Assembly (NCBI GenBank): GCA_025677815.1
Contig: JAIXMP010000005.1
Location: 682,001-746,000 of the forward strand
Direction: 5' to 3'
Origin: Phascolomyces articulosus
Taxonomy: Eukaryota > Mucoromycota > Mucoromycetes > Mucorales > Lichtheimiaceae
DNA length: 64,000 nt
In this document: one piece after another, positions 11,901 to 24,171 of the stretch
Layout: each line of letters opens with the position of its first letter
Numbering within the stretch: position 1 is the first letter of the stretch
Position numbers and translations under genes: made by a program
Notes under the pieces: model-generated
Told to the model about the DNA's origin: nothing
The model's database searches: none
Seen by the model: the letters and a program-made list of their open reading frames with translations, nothing else

Positions 11901-12992
11901 AGTTTACGTGAATTAGGAGATATTGTGGCTGTGACGGGAGATGGTACGAACGATGGTCCAGCACTCAAAGCTGCTGATGTTGGATTTTCCATGGGATTGG
12001 GTACCGAAGTAGCTAAAGAAGCTTCTTCGATTATTTTAATGGATGATAATTTTGCCAGTATTGTCAAGGCTATTTCATGGGGTCGATGTGTCAATGATTC
12101 AGTGAAAAAATTCTTGCAATTTCAATTGACAGTGAATATTACAGCTGTGGTGTTGACTTTGGTTTCGGCGATCGTGGAAAGTAAATCCGTCTTGACTGCT
12201 GTTCAATTACTTTGGGTCAATTTAATTATGGATACATTTGCTGCTTTGGCATTAGCAACGGATCCACCGACACCTCAATTATTGGAACGATTACCAGAAC
12301 CTAGAACAGCTCCCTTGATTCATGCTCCCATGTGGAAAATGATTTGTGGTCAAAGTATTTATCAAATCACAGTCATTTTATCATTAATGTATACGGATGT
12401 GCTTCATTTGGATACCGCTACTTTGGAAACGGTTGTGTTTACTGCATTTGTCTTTTGTCAAATATTCAATGAAGTCAAGTAAGTTTCTCCTTCTTCCCTC
12501 CCCTTTTTTTCATTTCCCTTGTGCATTAAAAAAACAACTACTCACAGATAATCAAATGATTCTAGTTCACGACGAATTGATAATCGATTCAATATATTCA
12601 AAGGCATAACAAAAAACAAGGTGTTTGTCTTGATCTTTTTTATTACACTGTTAGGACAATTTATTATTGTAGAATGGGGTGGATCTGCATTACAAACTGT
12701 ACCTTTAAATATCAAACATTGGGGTGTTTGTATCTTGATTGGTATCATGTCTTTACCTGTCGGTGCCTTGATTCGTTTGGTACCTGATGAATTATTTTTT
12801 TCACATACTTCTCCAACTACTGTTTTATCGAAAAGATTACCTCCTCGAGATGATGATGTGGATGAACGTTTGGCATGGCATTCAGTACCAAGACAACATT
12901 ATCTTCCTCCAGTGGATGAATCGACTCATCATCATCGTAGTAGAACAAATACCACAGATGAAAAAATAGAATGGTCTTCTCAACAAATATAA
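8979..12992 (+). CDS. PMC1: P2B-type Ca2+-transporting ATPase, PMC1-like (5 exons, 1211 aa)
   Basis: Predicted to pump Ca2+ from cytosol into the vacuole or out of the cell, using ATP. Exons 8979-9647, 9757-9987, 10077-10716, 10810-12478 and 12566-12992 join without breaking frame and give 1211 residues, near the usual PMC1 size. Visible P-type hallmarks are the actuator TTGES loop (E351), PEGLP in M4, the phosphorylated aspartate in CSDKTGTLTQ (D547), the nucleotide-binding KGASE, the hinge GDGTNDGPALK, and the M5-M6 region LLWVNLIMDTFAALALATDPP. The N-terminal 222 residues precede M1 and hold long acidic runs followed by the basic cluster RRKKRKREL, an unusual insertion. The short His/Ser tail after M10 has no obvious calmodulin site, as in yeast Pmc1. 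The start is the first ATG of the frame. Plasma-membrane location is possible. Confidence 0.93.
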
Positions 12993-13856
12993 AAATAAGC
13001 TTAAAATTCATTGTTCTCCTTTTCCTTCTTTTTTTTTTTTTTTTTGTAAAAATAATCTTTTTCCATATCTACTAAATAATAAGAGCTATTAACTAATTAT
13101 ATCAAAAACAAATAAACCACGCGCTTTATCAGTGATTATTATTATAAATAATAAATAAATTATCATTATTATCATCATCACGTTCTCTCTCTCGTTAAGA
13201 TCCTAAAATAAACAAACCATTTATAATATGAAAAGTTGTCAACTACTTGATGAAATGAATCCGAAACATAAAATTCATTGTTCTCTTTTTTTGATTTACA
13301 TCTGGCTAACTTGTTGTTTTACTATCCACACGAATGGATTTATGCAAAAAGAAAAAAAAAGAGTTGGATGCTTTTTGTTCAATACCGAAGGAGAAGAAGA
13401 TGATTGCATTTAACAATTTCAACTGAATAAGATGAATTTTGATTGGATTGGTTTCAGTTCTTGTCGAATCTTAAAAAAGATCCGCGCATTAATATATTTG
13501 ATCTTATAAGTATATATATAATAGAAAGAGGATGCTCTTTGTTGTTCATTCTTTATCACATACTTTGTCAACGTTAAATCATTTGATTATTGATCAAAAT
13601 AGTTAGGAATAATAAAATTGTCTCATTTTTGATATATAAAGAGCGCCCACTTTAGAAGTGAGGGGGTTGGGAGACAAAGAAGAAAAAAAATCAAAAGTGA
13701 TGACGTCACAACTTTTCTTTCATTCTCTTTTTTTTAGAGAAGATCTTTTATAGAGAGAACCAACCACTTTTTTCTCCCAACATCGAACTTCTTTTTTTTA
13801 ACCAATTTCTTCCATTCACATTAAAGAAAACACGAAAATTCTTCCCCATTGATTAA
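12993..13856. other. Intergenic region containing the Argonaute promoter
   Basis: No supported gene. A 61-codon frame at 13228-13413 shows no domain and AT-driven codon use. The region holds a TATATAAAG box near 13636 and a perfect TGACGTCA palindrome at 13701-13708, followed by a pyrimidine-rich leader up to the ATG at 13857. Confidence 0.5.
13701..13708. promoter_or_regulatory. CRE/ATF-type TGACGTCA palindrome upstream of Argonaute
   Basis: A perfect 8-bp palindrome 149 bp before the Argonaute start codon, inside AGTGATGACGTCACAAC. This is the classic binding site of CREB/ATF-type bZIP factors, which in fungi include Atf1/Atf21 stress regulators. Seen directly as sequence; its use as a binding site is inferred. 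A TATATAAAG sequence lies about 65 bp upstream. Confidence 0.4.
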
Positions 13857-16800
13857 ATGTCTATTTCATTAACTGAATTCGTGAAACGACCTGGTGTTGG
13901 TCAAGTTGGTAAACCTACACGTGTTCGTTCCAACTATTTTGAAGTCACTTCATTCCCTACTGGAAACATTCATCATTATGATGTGACCATTGATCCTCCC
14001 AGTGCTCCTCCTGCTTTATATCGTAAAGTTTGGAAGGCTTTTGAAGATCAAGACGGTCAAGGTATTCTTAAAGGTATCAAGGCCGTATTTGATGGTCGTA
14101 AGAACGCTTTCTCTCCTAAGGCTTTACCTTTAGGTGAAGAATCCGCTAAAGCATTTGAGGTATATATATATATATGTATTTATTTCTTCTTTTTTACTTC
14201 TACCATTTTTTTTCTTTGTTTTACCATGACTATCATTACTTCAATATATATACACTCACGCCTATGTACAAAATCATCATTTTACGCGCATCTTTATTAT
14301 CATCTTCTCTCTCTATAAAACCTATCTCTATCGATAAGATATGTACCTGTTTATTTTTTTTTTTCTCACCCCCTATTTTTTTGATTTTGATTGATTTTTT
14401 ATAGGTTCAATTGAACGATGCTGAAGCCCAATCAAAACGCGCTGGTGGTGGTCAATTCACTCTTCGTATCAAACGTGCAGGTGAAATTAATATGGAAGAA
14501 TTAAACCGATTCTTGCAAGGTCAAACCGCTTCCTCAAACAATGTATTGACAGGTTAGTAAAAAAGAAAAAGCCCTTTTATTAGAGAAAAGAACCTTTTTT
14601 TTGAAACGTGTTTTGAAATCTTTTTTTTGGGGGAAGAAAAAAGAGAGAAGAATAAACAACAAAAATAGGGTTTTACCAACTTGAATGATATATTTACAAA
14701 TGTATTTTTTTTTTATCTATCTATTTCTATGAAAATCGATGATATGAAAAATAGCTATCATGTTCTTGGATATTCTTATCCGTCACGTCCCAAGTACCAT
14801 GCATGCTACTGTAGGTCGTTCTTTCTTCACTCCTGCCGACAAACGCCCTCTTCCAGGTGGTGCCGAAGTCTGGCAAGGTTACTACCAATCAGCTCGTCCT
14901 GGTGTGGGTAAGTATCCCGTGTAAAAAAAACTTATTTTTTGCGTATTGTGTGTGTGTGTTGATTGGAGTAATAGGTTGATGGTTGTTATACGCTCTGACA
15001 ATGACGCGTATACTCCTCCCACTCTATTTCATATGTATATATGAGCGTGTTGATATTTGTGCAACCTAAACAACGCTTTATATATATATATATATATTTT
15101 TGGTGTCCGCGTGTTTTTTATTTATTTCAAATAATCTTAACTGGCTACACGCACCACCTTACTACCAATACTAAAAAAAACCATGATAACTTTATAGGCA
15201 AGATGTACATCAACTTGGATGTGTCTGCTACTGCTTTCCATGAAGCTGGTCGTCTTCCTGACTTGGTTGTCAAATACTTGGGTCGTCGTTCCATTGATGA
15301 ATTACGTCGTGGTCTCTCTGACCGAGATGTTAAGAAATTGGAAAAACAACTCAAGGGTCTCAAGATCATGGTAACCCATCGTGGTGAAAACAAGCGTCGT
15401 TACAAGGTGACCAAATTGACCCCTAGCCCTGCTGAACGTACCAACTTTAAGGATCAAGAAGGCAACGAAATGTCTGTTGCTCAATACTTTGGCAGACAAT
15501 ATGGTATGCGTTTAGCTTATCCTTTCTTACCTTGTATTGTTGTCAAGCGTGATATCTTTTTACCCATGGAAGTCTGTGAATTGGTACCTGGTCAACGTTT
15601 GACCAAGAAATTGAACGAAAAGCAAACGGCCGATATGATCAAGTTTACTTGTCAAAAACCCAATGTTCGTGCCAATAAGATTAAGCAAGGTCTTGATCTT
15701 TTGCAATACCGTAATAATCCTTATCTTCAACAGTGCAATATGACCGTCAAGCCCGAAATGGCTGTTGTCAATGCACGCGTCCTTCCAACCCCTCAAATTT
15801 CTTATAATGGTTCTACACCTGATGGTACCTTTGCCCCTCAAGGTGGTGCTTGGAATTTGCGTGGTAAAAAGTTGGCTCAAGGTGCTGTCCTTGGTTCTTG
15901 GTCTGTGGTGAACTTTGCTCCTCAAGTTCCTATGCCTGCTATCACTCGTTTCGTTCGTGAACTCTGTCAAACTTTCATTGATACTGGTTTGGTAAGTGTT
16001 TTTTTTTTCTTTTTTGTAAAAAAAACACGTCTCCTATTTTGGAAAAAAAACTTAATCAACTTGATGATATTTATAGAACGTTGTCAACCGTCAACCTCCC
16101 ATCACCAACGCTGATCCTCAAGGTAACATTGATCGTACTTTGAAGGAAGCTTGGTTGAAGGCTGGTAACGCTGCCAAGGCTAACCCACAATTGATCTTCT
16201 GTATCCTTCCCAACACCGGTACTCCTCTTTATGCTGAAATCAAGCGTATCTCTGATACTGGTAAGAAAAAAAAACAACTTTTTTTTCTATATTTTTGACA
16301 CATCTATCCATAAACTAGAAAATACTCATTTTTTTAAATAATATAGTGATTGGTATTCCTACTCAATGTGTACAATCCAAGCATATTGCTGATGCCAAGA
16401 AGCAATACTGTGCTAACGTTTGTCTCAAGGTCAACATGAAATTAGGTGGTATGAACTTATTCTTATCTCCTCCACAAATTCCATTCATCTCTGCTCGTCC
16501 TACCATTATCTTGGGTGCCGATGTGACTCATCCTTCACCTGGCGATATGAACCGACCTTCTGTGGCAGCAGTGACTGCCAGTATGGATGCTCGTGCTTCT
16601 CGTTATGCCAGTGCCATTCGTGTCCAAGCCAACCGTACAGAAATCATTGCCGATTTGGGTAGCATGGTGAAGGAACTTTTGAAGAGTTTCTATCAATCTT
16701 GTGGTCAAAAACCTGAACGTATCTTGTTCTATCGTGATGGTGTCTCAGAAGGCCAATTTTCTGAAGTTCAAACCCGTGAAGTCCAACAAATCCGTGATGC

Positions 16801-17296
16801 TTGTTTGTCTTTGGACAAATCTTATCGTCCTACTATTACCTTTGTTGTTGTTCAAAAACGTCATCATGCTCGTTTCTTCCCTATGGAACCTCGTGATGCT
16901 GATCGAAGTGGTAACTGTCAACCAGGTACCGTGGTAGATAGTCAAATTGTTCATCCCTTCGAATTTGATTTCTATTTGCAATCCCATGCTGGTCTTCAAG
17001 GTACTTCCCGTCCTACCCATTATCATGTCATTCATGATGATAATAACTTCACACCGGATCAATTGCAAGAATTGACTTATCGATTGTGTTACATTTATGG
17101 TCGGGCTACTCGGGCTGTGTCTATTGTCCCACCTGCTTACTATGCTGACTTGGTCGCTGCTCGTGCTCGATTCCATCGTCGTGGTGAGAATTGGTCTGAT
17201 ACAGAAGCTACTTCAGAATCCATGAACCCTGATGAACAAATGGCTTCCTTTGCTGTTGTTAAGCCTGAATTACAAAAGGTCATGTATTATATGTAA
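13857..17296 (+). CDS. Argonaute, slicer-competent (6 exons, 843 aa)
   Basis: Core RNA-interference protein that binds small RNAs and cleaves paired transcripts. Exons 13857-14159, 14405-14552, 14755-14907, 15198-15991, 16077-16260 and 16347-17296 join in frame to 843 residues, normal for eukaryotic AGO. Order: N domain (to about 150), linker with VGRSFFTP, PAZ (about 205-325), MID (LIFCILPN region, about 480-520) and PIWI (about 540-830). All four catalytic positions are visible: D586 in GADVTHPSPGD, E626 in RTEIIADL, D658 in YRDGVSEGQF, and H804 in ARARFHRRG. Their spacing matches human AGO2 closely. The protein ends in MYYM, close to the usual MYFA. It belongs to the AGO-like, not PIWI-like, clade and is the equivalent of QDE-2 or Mucor Ago proteins. 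No Dicer or RNA-dependent RNA polymerase gene is in the window. Confidence 0.96.
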
Positions 17297-17833
17297 AAAA
17301 AAAAGCAATCCTACACTTTATTACTGTCCATCTCCCAATTATTGGTTTCCGTTTCTTTTCTTTCGTTTTTCCTTTAGCAAATTTATCAAAAAGTCCTTTT
17401 TTTTCTATACTTTGCTCTCTATCTCCCATAGTATTACTCTCTTTTCAAATGTATGTTTTTTTTACTCTTCTTCTCTTATACTAACAAATAAGTAAAAAAA
17501 ACTTCTTATATCCCTGTTTAAAATTATTAACTCAAAGCGTTGATTGAGTTCCTTTTTTTTCTGTTGCATAATAATAATTTAATTTCTTTTTTAAATTAAA
17601 AAAAACACTTCTTGGATCAATATCTATTTACGGCTGTGCATGATAAAAATTCTGGGGGGAGACGATAAAAATTATTTCGGTTTATTACAGAGAAAATATA
17701 CATGTAAATGAGAAAATATGAATCTATATATATTATGATGCCATGGATTAGAATGAAATGTGGATGGTGTGGATTGGTGTCTGTAAGTGAGGGGTAATAA
17801 GTTTATACAAATATCGATTTAATTTTGTTTTTT
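17297..17833. other. Convergent intergenic spacer between Argonaute and the small basic protein
   Basis: Both neighbours end here. It holds AATAAT/AATTAA-rich 3' UTR sequence. An exact inverted repeat, AACTCAA (17529-17535) and TTGAGTT (17544-17550), follows the Argonaute stop and precedes a T-run, so it may form a hairpin in the 3' UTR. No gene is seen. Confidence 0.5.
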
Positions 17834-18145
17834 CTACTTTCGTTTTCCAGGTACTCGTTTATAAGTCTTTTTCCCAGAAAACAAATCCACATAATCAGGA
17901 AGTTCTTGTTGTTTTGATTTCTTTTGTTTTTTCATAGACACATCAATCTCCATACTACTACTGCTACTAGTCTTTTTGGGTTGTTTCGTTGTAAGAGCAA
18001 TAGCAGCTGTTGATACTTCTTTCATTTTCGTATCTTCTTGTTTTCCTTTTTTTGTAATACCCGCTGATTCCGATTGTTTGGCTAATGACTTTGATTCTTT
18101 TTCTTTTCGACTCGGTCGTTTATAAAATTTGGCACTTTTCCCCAT
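17834..18145 (-). CDS. Small highly basic conserved-type protein, 103 aa
   Basis: A single-exon minus-strand frame, ATG at 18145 and stop at 17834. It begins MGKSAKFYKRPSRKEKE and ends YKRVPGKRK, with Lys/Arg-rich ends and a Ser-rich centre. The one ordered patch is ELPDYVDLFSGKKTYKRV. The MGKSAKF-KRP-KEK start is a pattern I associate with small fungal nucleolar or ribosome-associated proteins, but I cannot name the family. It is divergent from elongation factor 1-beta with about 480 bp between start codons, which suggests a shared promoter region and possibly a role in ribosome production. That link is inference. Confidence 0.75.
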   Translation of the reverse strand: MGKSAKFYKRPSRKEKESKSLAKQSESAGITKKGKQEDTKMKEVSTAAIALTTKQPKKTSSSSSMEIDVSMKKQKKSKQQELPDYVDLFSGKKTYKRVPGKRK

Positions 18146-18625
18146 GATGATTATGTTTTTTTTTCCCTTCCCTTCAATGAAGTTGGTTGTTTAAAAAAAA
18201 AAAGAAACAAAAGGTTGTTGGACGCATAAAAGAGAGAACCCTGAGTTTAAGGTTTCTCTAAGCCACTTTTTTTTGCTCCATTAACGAACAAAAAATAAGA
18301 TAGTGAATAAGTAATCCCTTAAATGTATCCACTCTATTTTTCATATAGAAAATGAGTCATCTTTATCCGCAGTAAAAATCATATCTCCATAGTTATTAGG
18401 ATGAAACTTAAGAGTAGAACAATGGTCATAGATGATGAGAACCCTTATTCTATATGACTTAATAAAAAATGAGAAGGACCATGTGGGTACACTGAATAAC
18501 GTTTAGTGGCTGACTGTTGCCGAAAAAAAAAATTTCTTACATAGCGAACAAGAAGAAACCCGCTTGTCCCGATTTTTTTTTTCTTCTTCCTCTTTCTTTT
18601 TTCTTTATATATCCCACAACACATC
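18146..18625. promoter_or_regulatory. Divergent promoter region with AACCCT (telobox-like) elements
   Basis: This 480-bp spacer separates the starts of the small basic protein (-) and EF-1 beta (+). It holds two AACCCT cores (18237-18242, 18440-18445). The first sits in an imperfect hairpin, AGAGAGAACC...GGTTTCTCT (18231-18259). AACCCTA-type teloboxes are common in promoters of translation genes in plants and many fungi. A long pyrimidine tract (18569-18605) directly precedes the EF-1 beta ATG, as in highly expressed translation genes. Function is inferred. Confidence 0.4.
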
Positions 18626-19657
18626 ATGTCCTTCACACTCGAATCTAAGTTGGCTAACAAGGTCCTTAACGGTTTCTTTGAAAACGTCTCTTACGTCAAG
18701 GGGTAATTTGAAATATTATAAATATATATTTTTTTAAAAAAATGAGAAGGACAACAACATCCGTCTCATTGACAAAAAAATAAATAAAACATACACACCA
18801 AATAAACAACACAACTCATTCTATTTATTATCCATGGAATAGCGTCGAAGCCTCTGATGCTGACAAGGCTGTCTTTGAAGCCTTGCCCGAAGGTCCCTCT
18901 GCCGCTGAATTCCCTCATTTGGCCAGATGGTATGCTCACATTGCTGCCGTCCAAGGTCTTTCTGCCAAGTAACGTATCACTTTTTATTTATTTATTTATT
19001 TCTGGGTACCTCTACCCCTTCAACCCCCCTTGAGGACCACGCATCTTTGAGAAATACACAAACACACCAAATAGAATTATAGATGAAAAATTAACATTCT
19101 CAATTTTTTCTTTATCCAGGGCTGCTGCTGCCCCCGCTGCCGCTGCTGCTGAAGAAGACGATGATATCGATCTCTTTGGTTCCGATGATGAAGAAGTAGA
19201 TGAAGAAGCTGAAAAGATCAAGGCTCAACGTCTTGCTGAATATCAAGCCAAGAAGGCTGCCAAGCCTAAGCCTATTGCTAAGACCACCGTCACCTTGGAT
19301 GTCAAGCCTTGGGATGATGAAACTGATGTCAATGCCATGACTGAAGCTGTCCGTGCTATCCAAATGGACGGTTTGTTGTGGGGTGGTTACCAACACGTTC
19401 CCGTTGGTTACGGTATCAAGAAGCTCCAAATCAACTGTGTTGTCGAAGATGACAAGGTAATTTTTAATTTAGGGATAAAGAGAGAGAGAAATTGAAATGA
19501 ATCTTAAAAGTGTGAGGGTGAAATATTGTGATATTGACCAAATATTATACTTTTTTTTCTATCTATATAGGTTGCCATGGATGATTTGGCTGATGCTATC
19601 CAAGAACTTGAAGATTACGTTCAATCCGTTGACGTTGCTGCTATGCAAAAGATCTAA
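18626..19657 (+). CDS. EFB1: Translation elongation factor 1-beta (eEF1B alpha), 208 aa, 4 exons
   Basis: Guanine-nucleotide exchange subunit that recharges eEF1A with GTP during translation elongation. Exons 18626-18702, 18843-18968, 19120-19456 and 19571-19657 join in frame to 208 residues, the usual size. The N-terminal GST-like helical part ([26 protein letters not shown]) leads to an Ala-rich linker and an acidic cluster containing the hallmark [11 protein letters not shown]. The C-terminal exchange domain follows: [34 protein letters not shown], and the conserved end [14 protein letters not shown]. The start follows a pyrimidine-rich leader. Codon use is visibly more biased (AAG, GTC, GCT, CGT) than in neighbours, consistent with high expression. 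Confidence 0.96.
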
Positions 19658-19956
19658 AGAAACCCATATTAATTCATATTTTTTTTGTTTCGCAACATGT
19701 ATCATGTAAATAAAAAATTAACAACCAACTCAATTCACACACATATATACAACTTGCAAGCTTAAATACAACTTGAAAGAGCTTTCTTGTTATTTTCGGA
19801 TCAAAAAAAAGGAGGGAGAGAGAAAAGAAAAAAAAATTGTAAGGAATGTTGTTATTGAAAAGTTGAATATTTTAAGAGTTTTTAATGTCTTCTTCCCCTC
19901 TTTTTTTCCCTTCTTTTCTTTTCTTTTTGATCCCACTTTTATTATTTATATATTAC

Positions 19957-21414
19957 ATGGAGAAGTATATTGAAGATATATTAATTACACCAACGGATTA
20001 TTATCGTGTATTAGGTGTATCCAATGATTCATCCATTCAGGATATACGACGTGCTTATTTAAAAGTAAAAAAAAAAATTGAAATCAAACTACACTTCTCA
20101 TATGTTGATAAAAAAATGATCCTAATGGATGAATGGATAATTTATTATTATATTAGAAAAGTCGATTCTGTCATCCTGATAAATTTGTCCCAGCAAACTC
20201 TCGAGCCACTGAATGCTTTCAATGTATGTTCCCTTTTTAAAAATCCTTTTTTTTATTTATTTATTGTTGGAATTGGATTGGATCATTCTAGAGAGAGAAG
20301 ATGGATGTGTTGGAAGCATTGAACTTGGAAAGAGGGAAAAAGAAAGTCCAATGAAGTAGGAGAGGTGCTTCTTATATTAGGAGCAAAAAAAGAAATGTGG
20401 GGTAAACGACAAAAGGGGATGTGAGAGTTGTTTACTTTTTCAAACTCTTTCTCCTTCCCAATGCTATCATCCTCCCTCTTTTTCTTCTGGCTCCTAATAT
20501 ATACACATACCAACATGATTACAATGACTATTATTGATAACTTACAAGGGAAAAGAATATAGTATTGAGCATAGCCTATAATACCTTGACGGATGAGAAT
20601 TTACGCTTCAAATATGATTGTGCAAGAAATAATCCTTCAGAGGAATATAATGAATATAGTAATGATTCATCATTTGAATATAAAGGTGATATGTTTGAAC
20701 GGATGGCATCTCAGGTACATAGGGTCTTCATTTACCTCTATAGTATTTTAGACAATATGGGAAGATTAATATTCTATTAAATTATATATTTTTATAGGCT
20801 TGTGAAGAAATGATGGAGGGTCAATTTCATACCCTGAGGGTTCTCTTTTGTAAATATTATAAATATACTTTTGCGAGGTTGGATGTTGGATGATAAAATT
20901 AACCGGACTAATGACCTCGATATTTTAGATACATTCCGTGGCACAGAGCATTGTACACGATTCGATGATCATATTATTGATTCCATTGAATTCTTATTGA
21001 AAAACACATATTCCATTATAATGCGTAAGTTAGCTTTTTCTTTTGGAAGGTATATCTCTGAATGTCTTTTGATTTAACGATGAATGGATGTATCACTATA
21101 TATATATAGATACCCAAAATTGTTATCATACCATTAAAACCGATATAATTGAACTTTGTCAATTACAAAAAAAATTGCGAGGTTTATCCTTTTTTGATGT
21201 GAGCGGCAGGCTACGCCTTTCATTAACCATCAGTAAAATTATGCTAAAATTAATGCTCAAGTCAACTACTCTTACTACCACTACCATTCAAAAACACAAT
21301 AGTAGTAATCATCACCAACCTCCTCCTTCTTATTTACGAGACGATCATCCCGGTTTTGAAAAAACATTACGACGATTTATAGAAATGATTGAATCCATAG
21401 AATGCAAATTTTAA
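19957..21414 (+). CDS. J-domain (DnaJ/Hsp40) co-chaperone, about 266 aa, 6 exons
   Basis: Activates Hsp70 ATPase through its J domain. Exon 1 (19957-20064) encodes helices I-II: TPTDYYRVLGVSNDSSIQDI, then RRAYLK. Exon 2 (20157-20223) supplies the invariant HPD in FCHPDKF, and exon 3 (20563-20714) supplies helix IV, SIAYNTLTDENLRFKYD. Exon 4 (20798-20819) and exon 5 (20878-21024) are separated by a proposed 58-nt intron with a weak GTCAAT donor; without it the frame breaks, so a frameshift is the alternative. Exon 6 (21110-21414) ends after a Thr/Asn/His/Pro-rich patch. There is no Gly/Phe region or zinc-finger domain, so this is a class C J protein. The middle part, with IIELCQLQKKLRGLSFFD, is helical and unassigned. 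ATG 19957 is chosen because it places the J domain at the N-terminus. Confidence 0.8.
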
Positions 21415-21571
21415 TAATAATAATAATAATAATAAATGTTTTTGATATATACCATTGTATAATACGGAGTGAACAGTGCGGGATTTTTTTTTTAAAAAAA
21501 AATACTTGATTTGCAGGTGCAGAGAGAAATGCATCCTTAATTTGAAACCAACATTTATTATTATTATTATT

Positions 21572-24138
21572 ATGCCTCCAACTACAGTGGGTGGCAGTAA
21601 TGTACCTTCTGGCAATTTACTTTCACAAAAACCTATTAGTCTTTGGTTTCATGATCCTAGTCAGTTCCAAAACCAAGATGCTGTTGTGAATCCCGACCAC
21701 TTTGCAAATTTCCGTAACGGTCAACTTTTACGCATTCATTTTCCTCAACAACACCACCCATCGTCGTCGACAACTACTTCCACAACCACCACGTCTACGA
21801 CATCCCCACCACCACCACCTGAACCACTTGTTGTGAAAGCAGCTGTAGTCGATCGTGAAGCATTAGCTCGGCAGCAATCATTACAGGTATCTATATATAA
21901 AACAGTGTATTGCTTTTTTTTTTTTTTTACCTTTGAATACGAACGCACGGACAAAACGCGAGACGAATATCCTCTTTTCTTTCTTTGTTATAATAATACA
22001 TACCTTGCTATAGATCTCGATTTCACGAGACATTGCCGATCGATTGAATCTTCGGTTTCGTATTGAAGTTTATGTTGAATTGGTAAATCTTTTCTATATA
22101 TATATTACAAAAGAAGCTCATTCTTGAGATGTTATTGTTTCTAATACGAAGGTATATATACATATATAGATTGATCCATCGGAAGCTGCATTGGATCATG
22201 TTGAGCTTTCATTTAAGGAACAATATCTCGGTCGAAGTGATATGTGGAGATTGCAACAAAGTTTAAATGGAACATGTGTTTATGCAGAAAAAAAGATCTT
22301 GTTTGCTGGTGTAATTAAAGCAACGGTCCGACGACAATTTATTAATGATCGAGAGGTTTGACTTTTTTTCCCTTGAGCTCGACATTAATCTGTATGATTT
22401 TTCCTTTCTCCGTTCATCCAATTCTGATGTCAATATATATATATATATATATATAGATGTTCTCAGGTTATATTAGCGAAAACACACGCATGATATTTCG
22501 ATCCAGTTCCGCCAAATATTTCTTATTCATTCAACTATCACGAGAAATGTGGGAATTCGATGAAGATGGAGAACTTTACTTTGAAAAAGTGGTCAACAAT
22601 TTTCTACCTGAACTATTTAATCGATGGAAAGAAGAAGGCACCAACCATGTTGTATCGATTATATTATTTACACGTGTGTTTTATGATGGAAACCATGATA
22701 CACTGGATGATCTCGTTTCCAAGTCTCCCGATGGACGTTACTACAAAGATTTTTACAAGGTGATTGCCGATTGGGAAAGTACAGACGATTGGAAATCTGT
22801 GATTGCACCACTCAAAGAAGAACAATTGACATTTCAAAAAGATGTCTTGATGCGTAAAAACAAACAAGGACAAAGTATCGTGAGTGGACGTATCTCGGTT
22901 GCCTATGAAGGCAATGTCCTGGAAGCGGTCAATTTAGCCTTGAATCCTTTTGATAATCATTATGTGGACCGTGATTTGATGCGAACGGGTCTTTCCATTA
23001 TCTTAATCACACCAGGCGCTGGTAAATTTATTGTCAATAAGAAATTACTTCGACTTACCAATGAACGGATGACCGATAACGGTATTGCCATGGATATGGT
23101 CTGTTTATCCCCACTCCCATTACATGTCACACCTCTATTTGCTTATCATTCATCCCCACCTCCAGTAGAGGTAGCACAGGAATTATGTTTGGCATCCACT
23201 TTATCCTCTTCTCAACAACAACGCCAGCAACAACAGCAACCACCTTTAGGAAAAGGGGGTTCACCCGATGCCAAAGGAATAGGCAATTTAACGAAACAAA
23301 AAGCCATTGAATCGTGGGATCCATTATATCAAGACGAAAATTCAGCTGATACCTATATGTATTATTCTGTGCCTCATTGGATTGACTGTAGTTTTTATAG
23401 TCATGAAACGGGACAATTTATTAAACAAGATAAATTTCATACACGATGTAAAATGTATGAATTACAAATGATGGGGATTATGGAACATGATTTAGCGGGT
23501 ATCTCTATCCCTTTACTTTCTGAACATACACAACAGTATCAGACATTACAACAGCAGCAATTACAGTTACAACAACAACAGCAAACGTTATCCACACGTA
23601 CATTACGAAATCAACGAAGTAGTAGTAGTTTAAATGATAAAATGTCTACTAAATCAGCAGATTCAGGGCATGGGAATGGTGAAACCTATTTATCACGATC
23701 TGCAAATTTTTCATCCATGAAAGCACCACCTTTTTTGAACAGTCATCTTACGAATAATAGTAGTAATAATAATACCTTATCCACCGCCAATACAACATTA
23801 ACAACACCTACACCTGTCACACCCACAACAGCAACAACAACAACAGGCATCTTATCAGATAAAAAAATAACAACGCCAACTACAAATCCCATTGATTATG
23901 AAAAATACGATGCATTGGTGTTTAAAGATAGTTTGGAACCACGATTTAATCGACGGATTACTACAGCAACGCCTACACCGAAACTCATGACACCTACAAA
24001 ACAAAAGAATTCAATAGAAAGTCCAGATCGACCTGAAAGTGATCTTTGGCCTGCTAGATTTACTCAATTAAAATCGAATACAGTAAGATTTTTTATTTTT
24101 ATTTTTATATAACAATTGCCTTTCGATATGATCCATAC

Positions 24139-24171
<33 letters not shown>

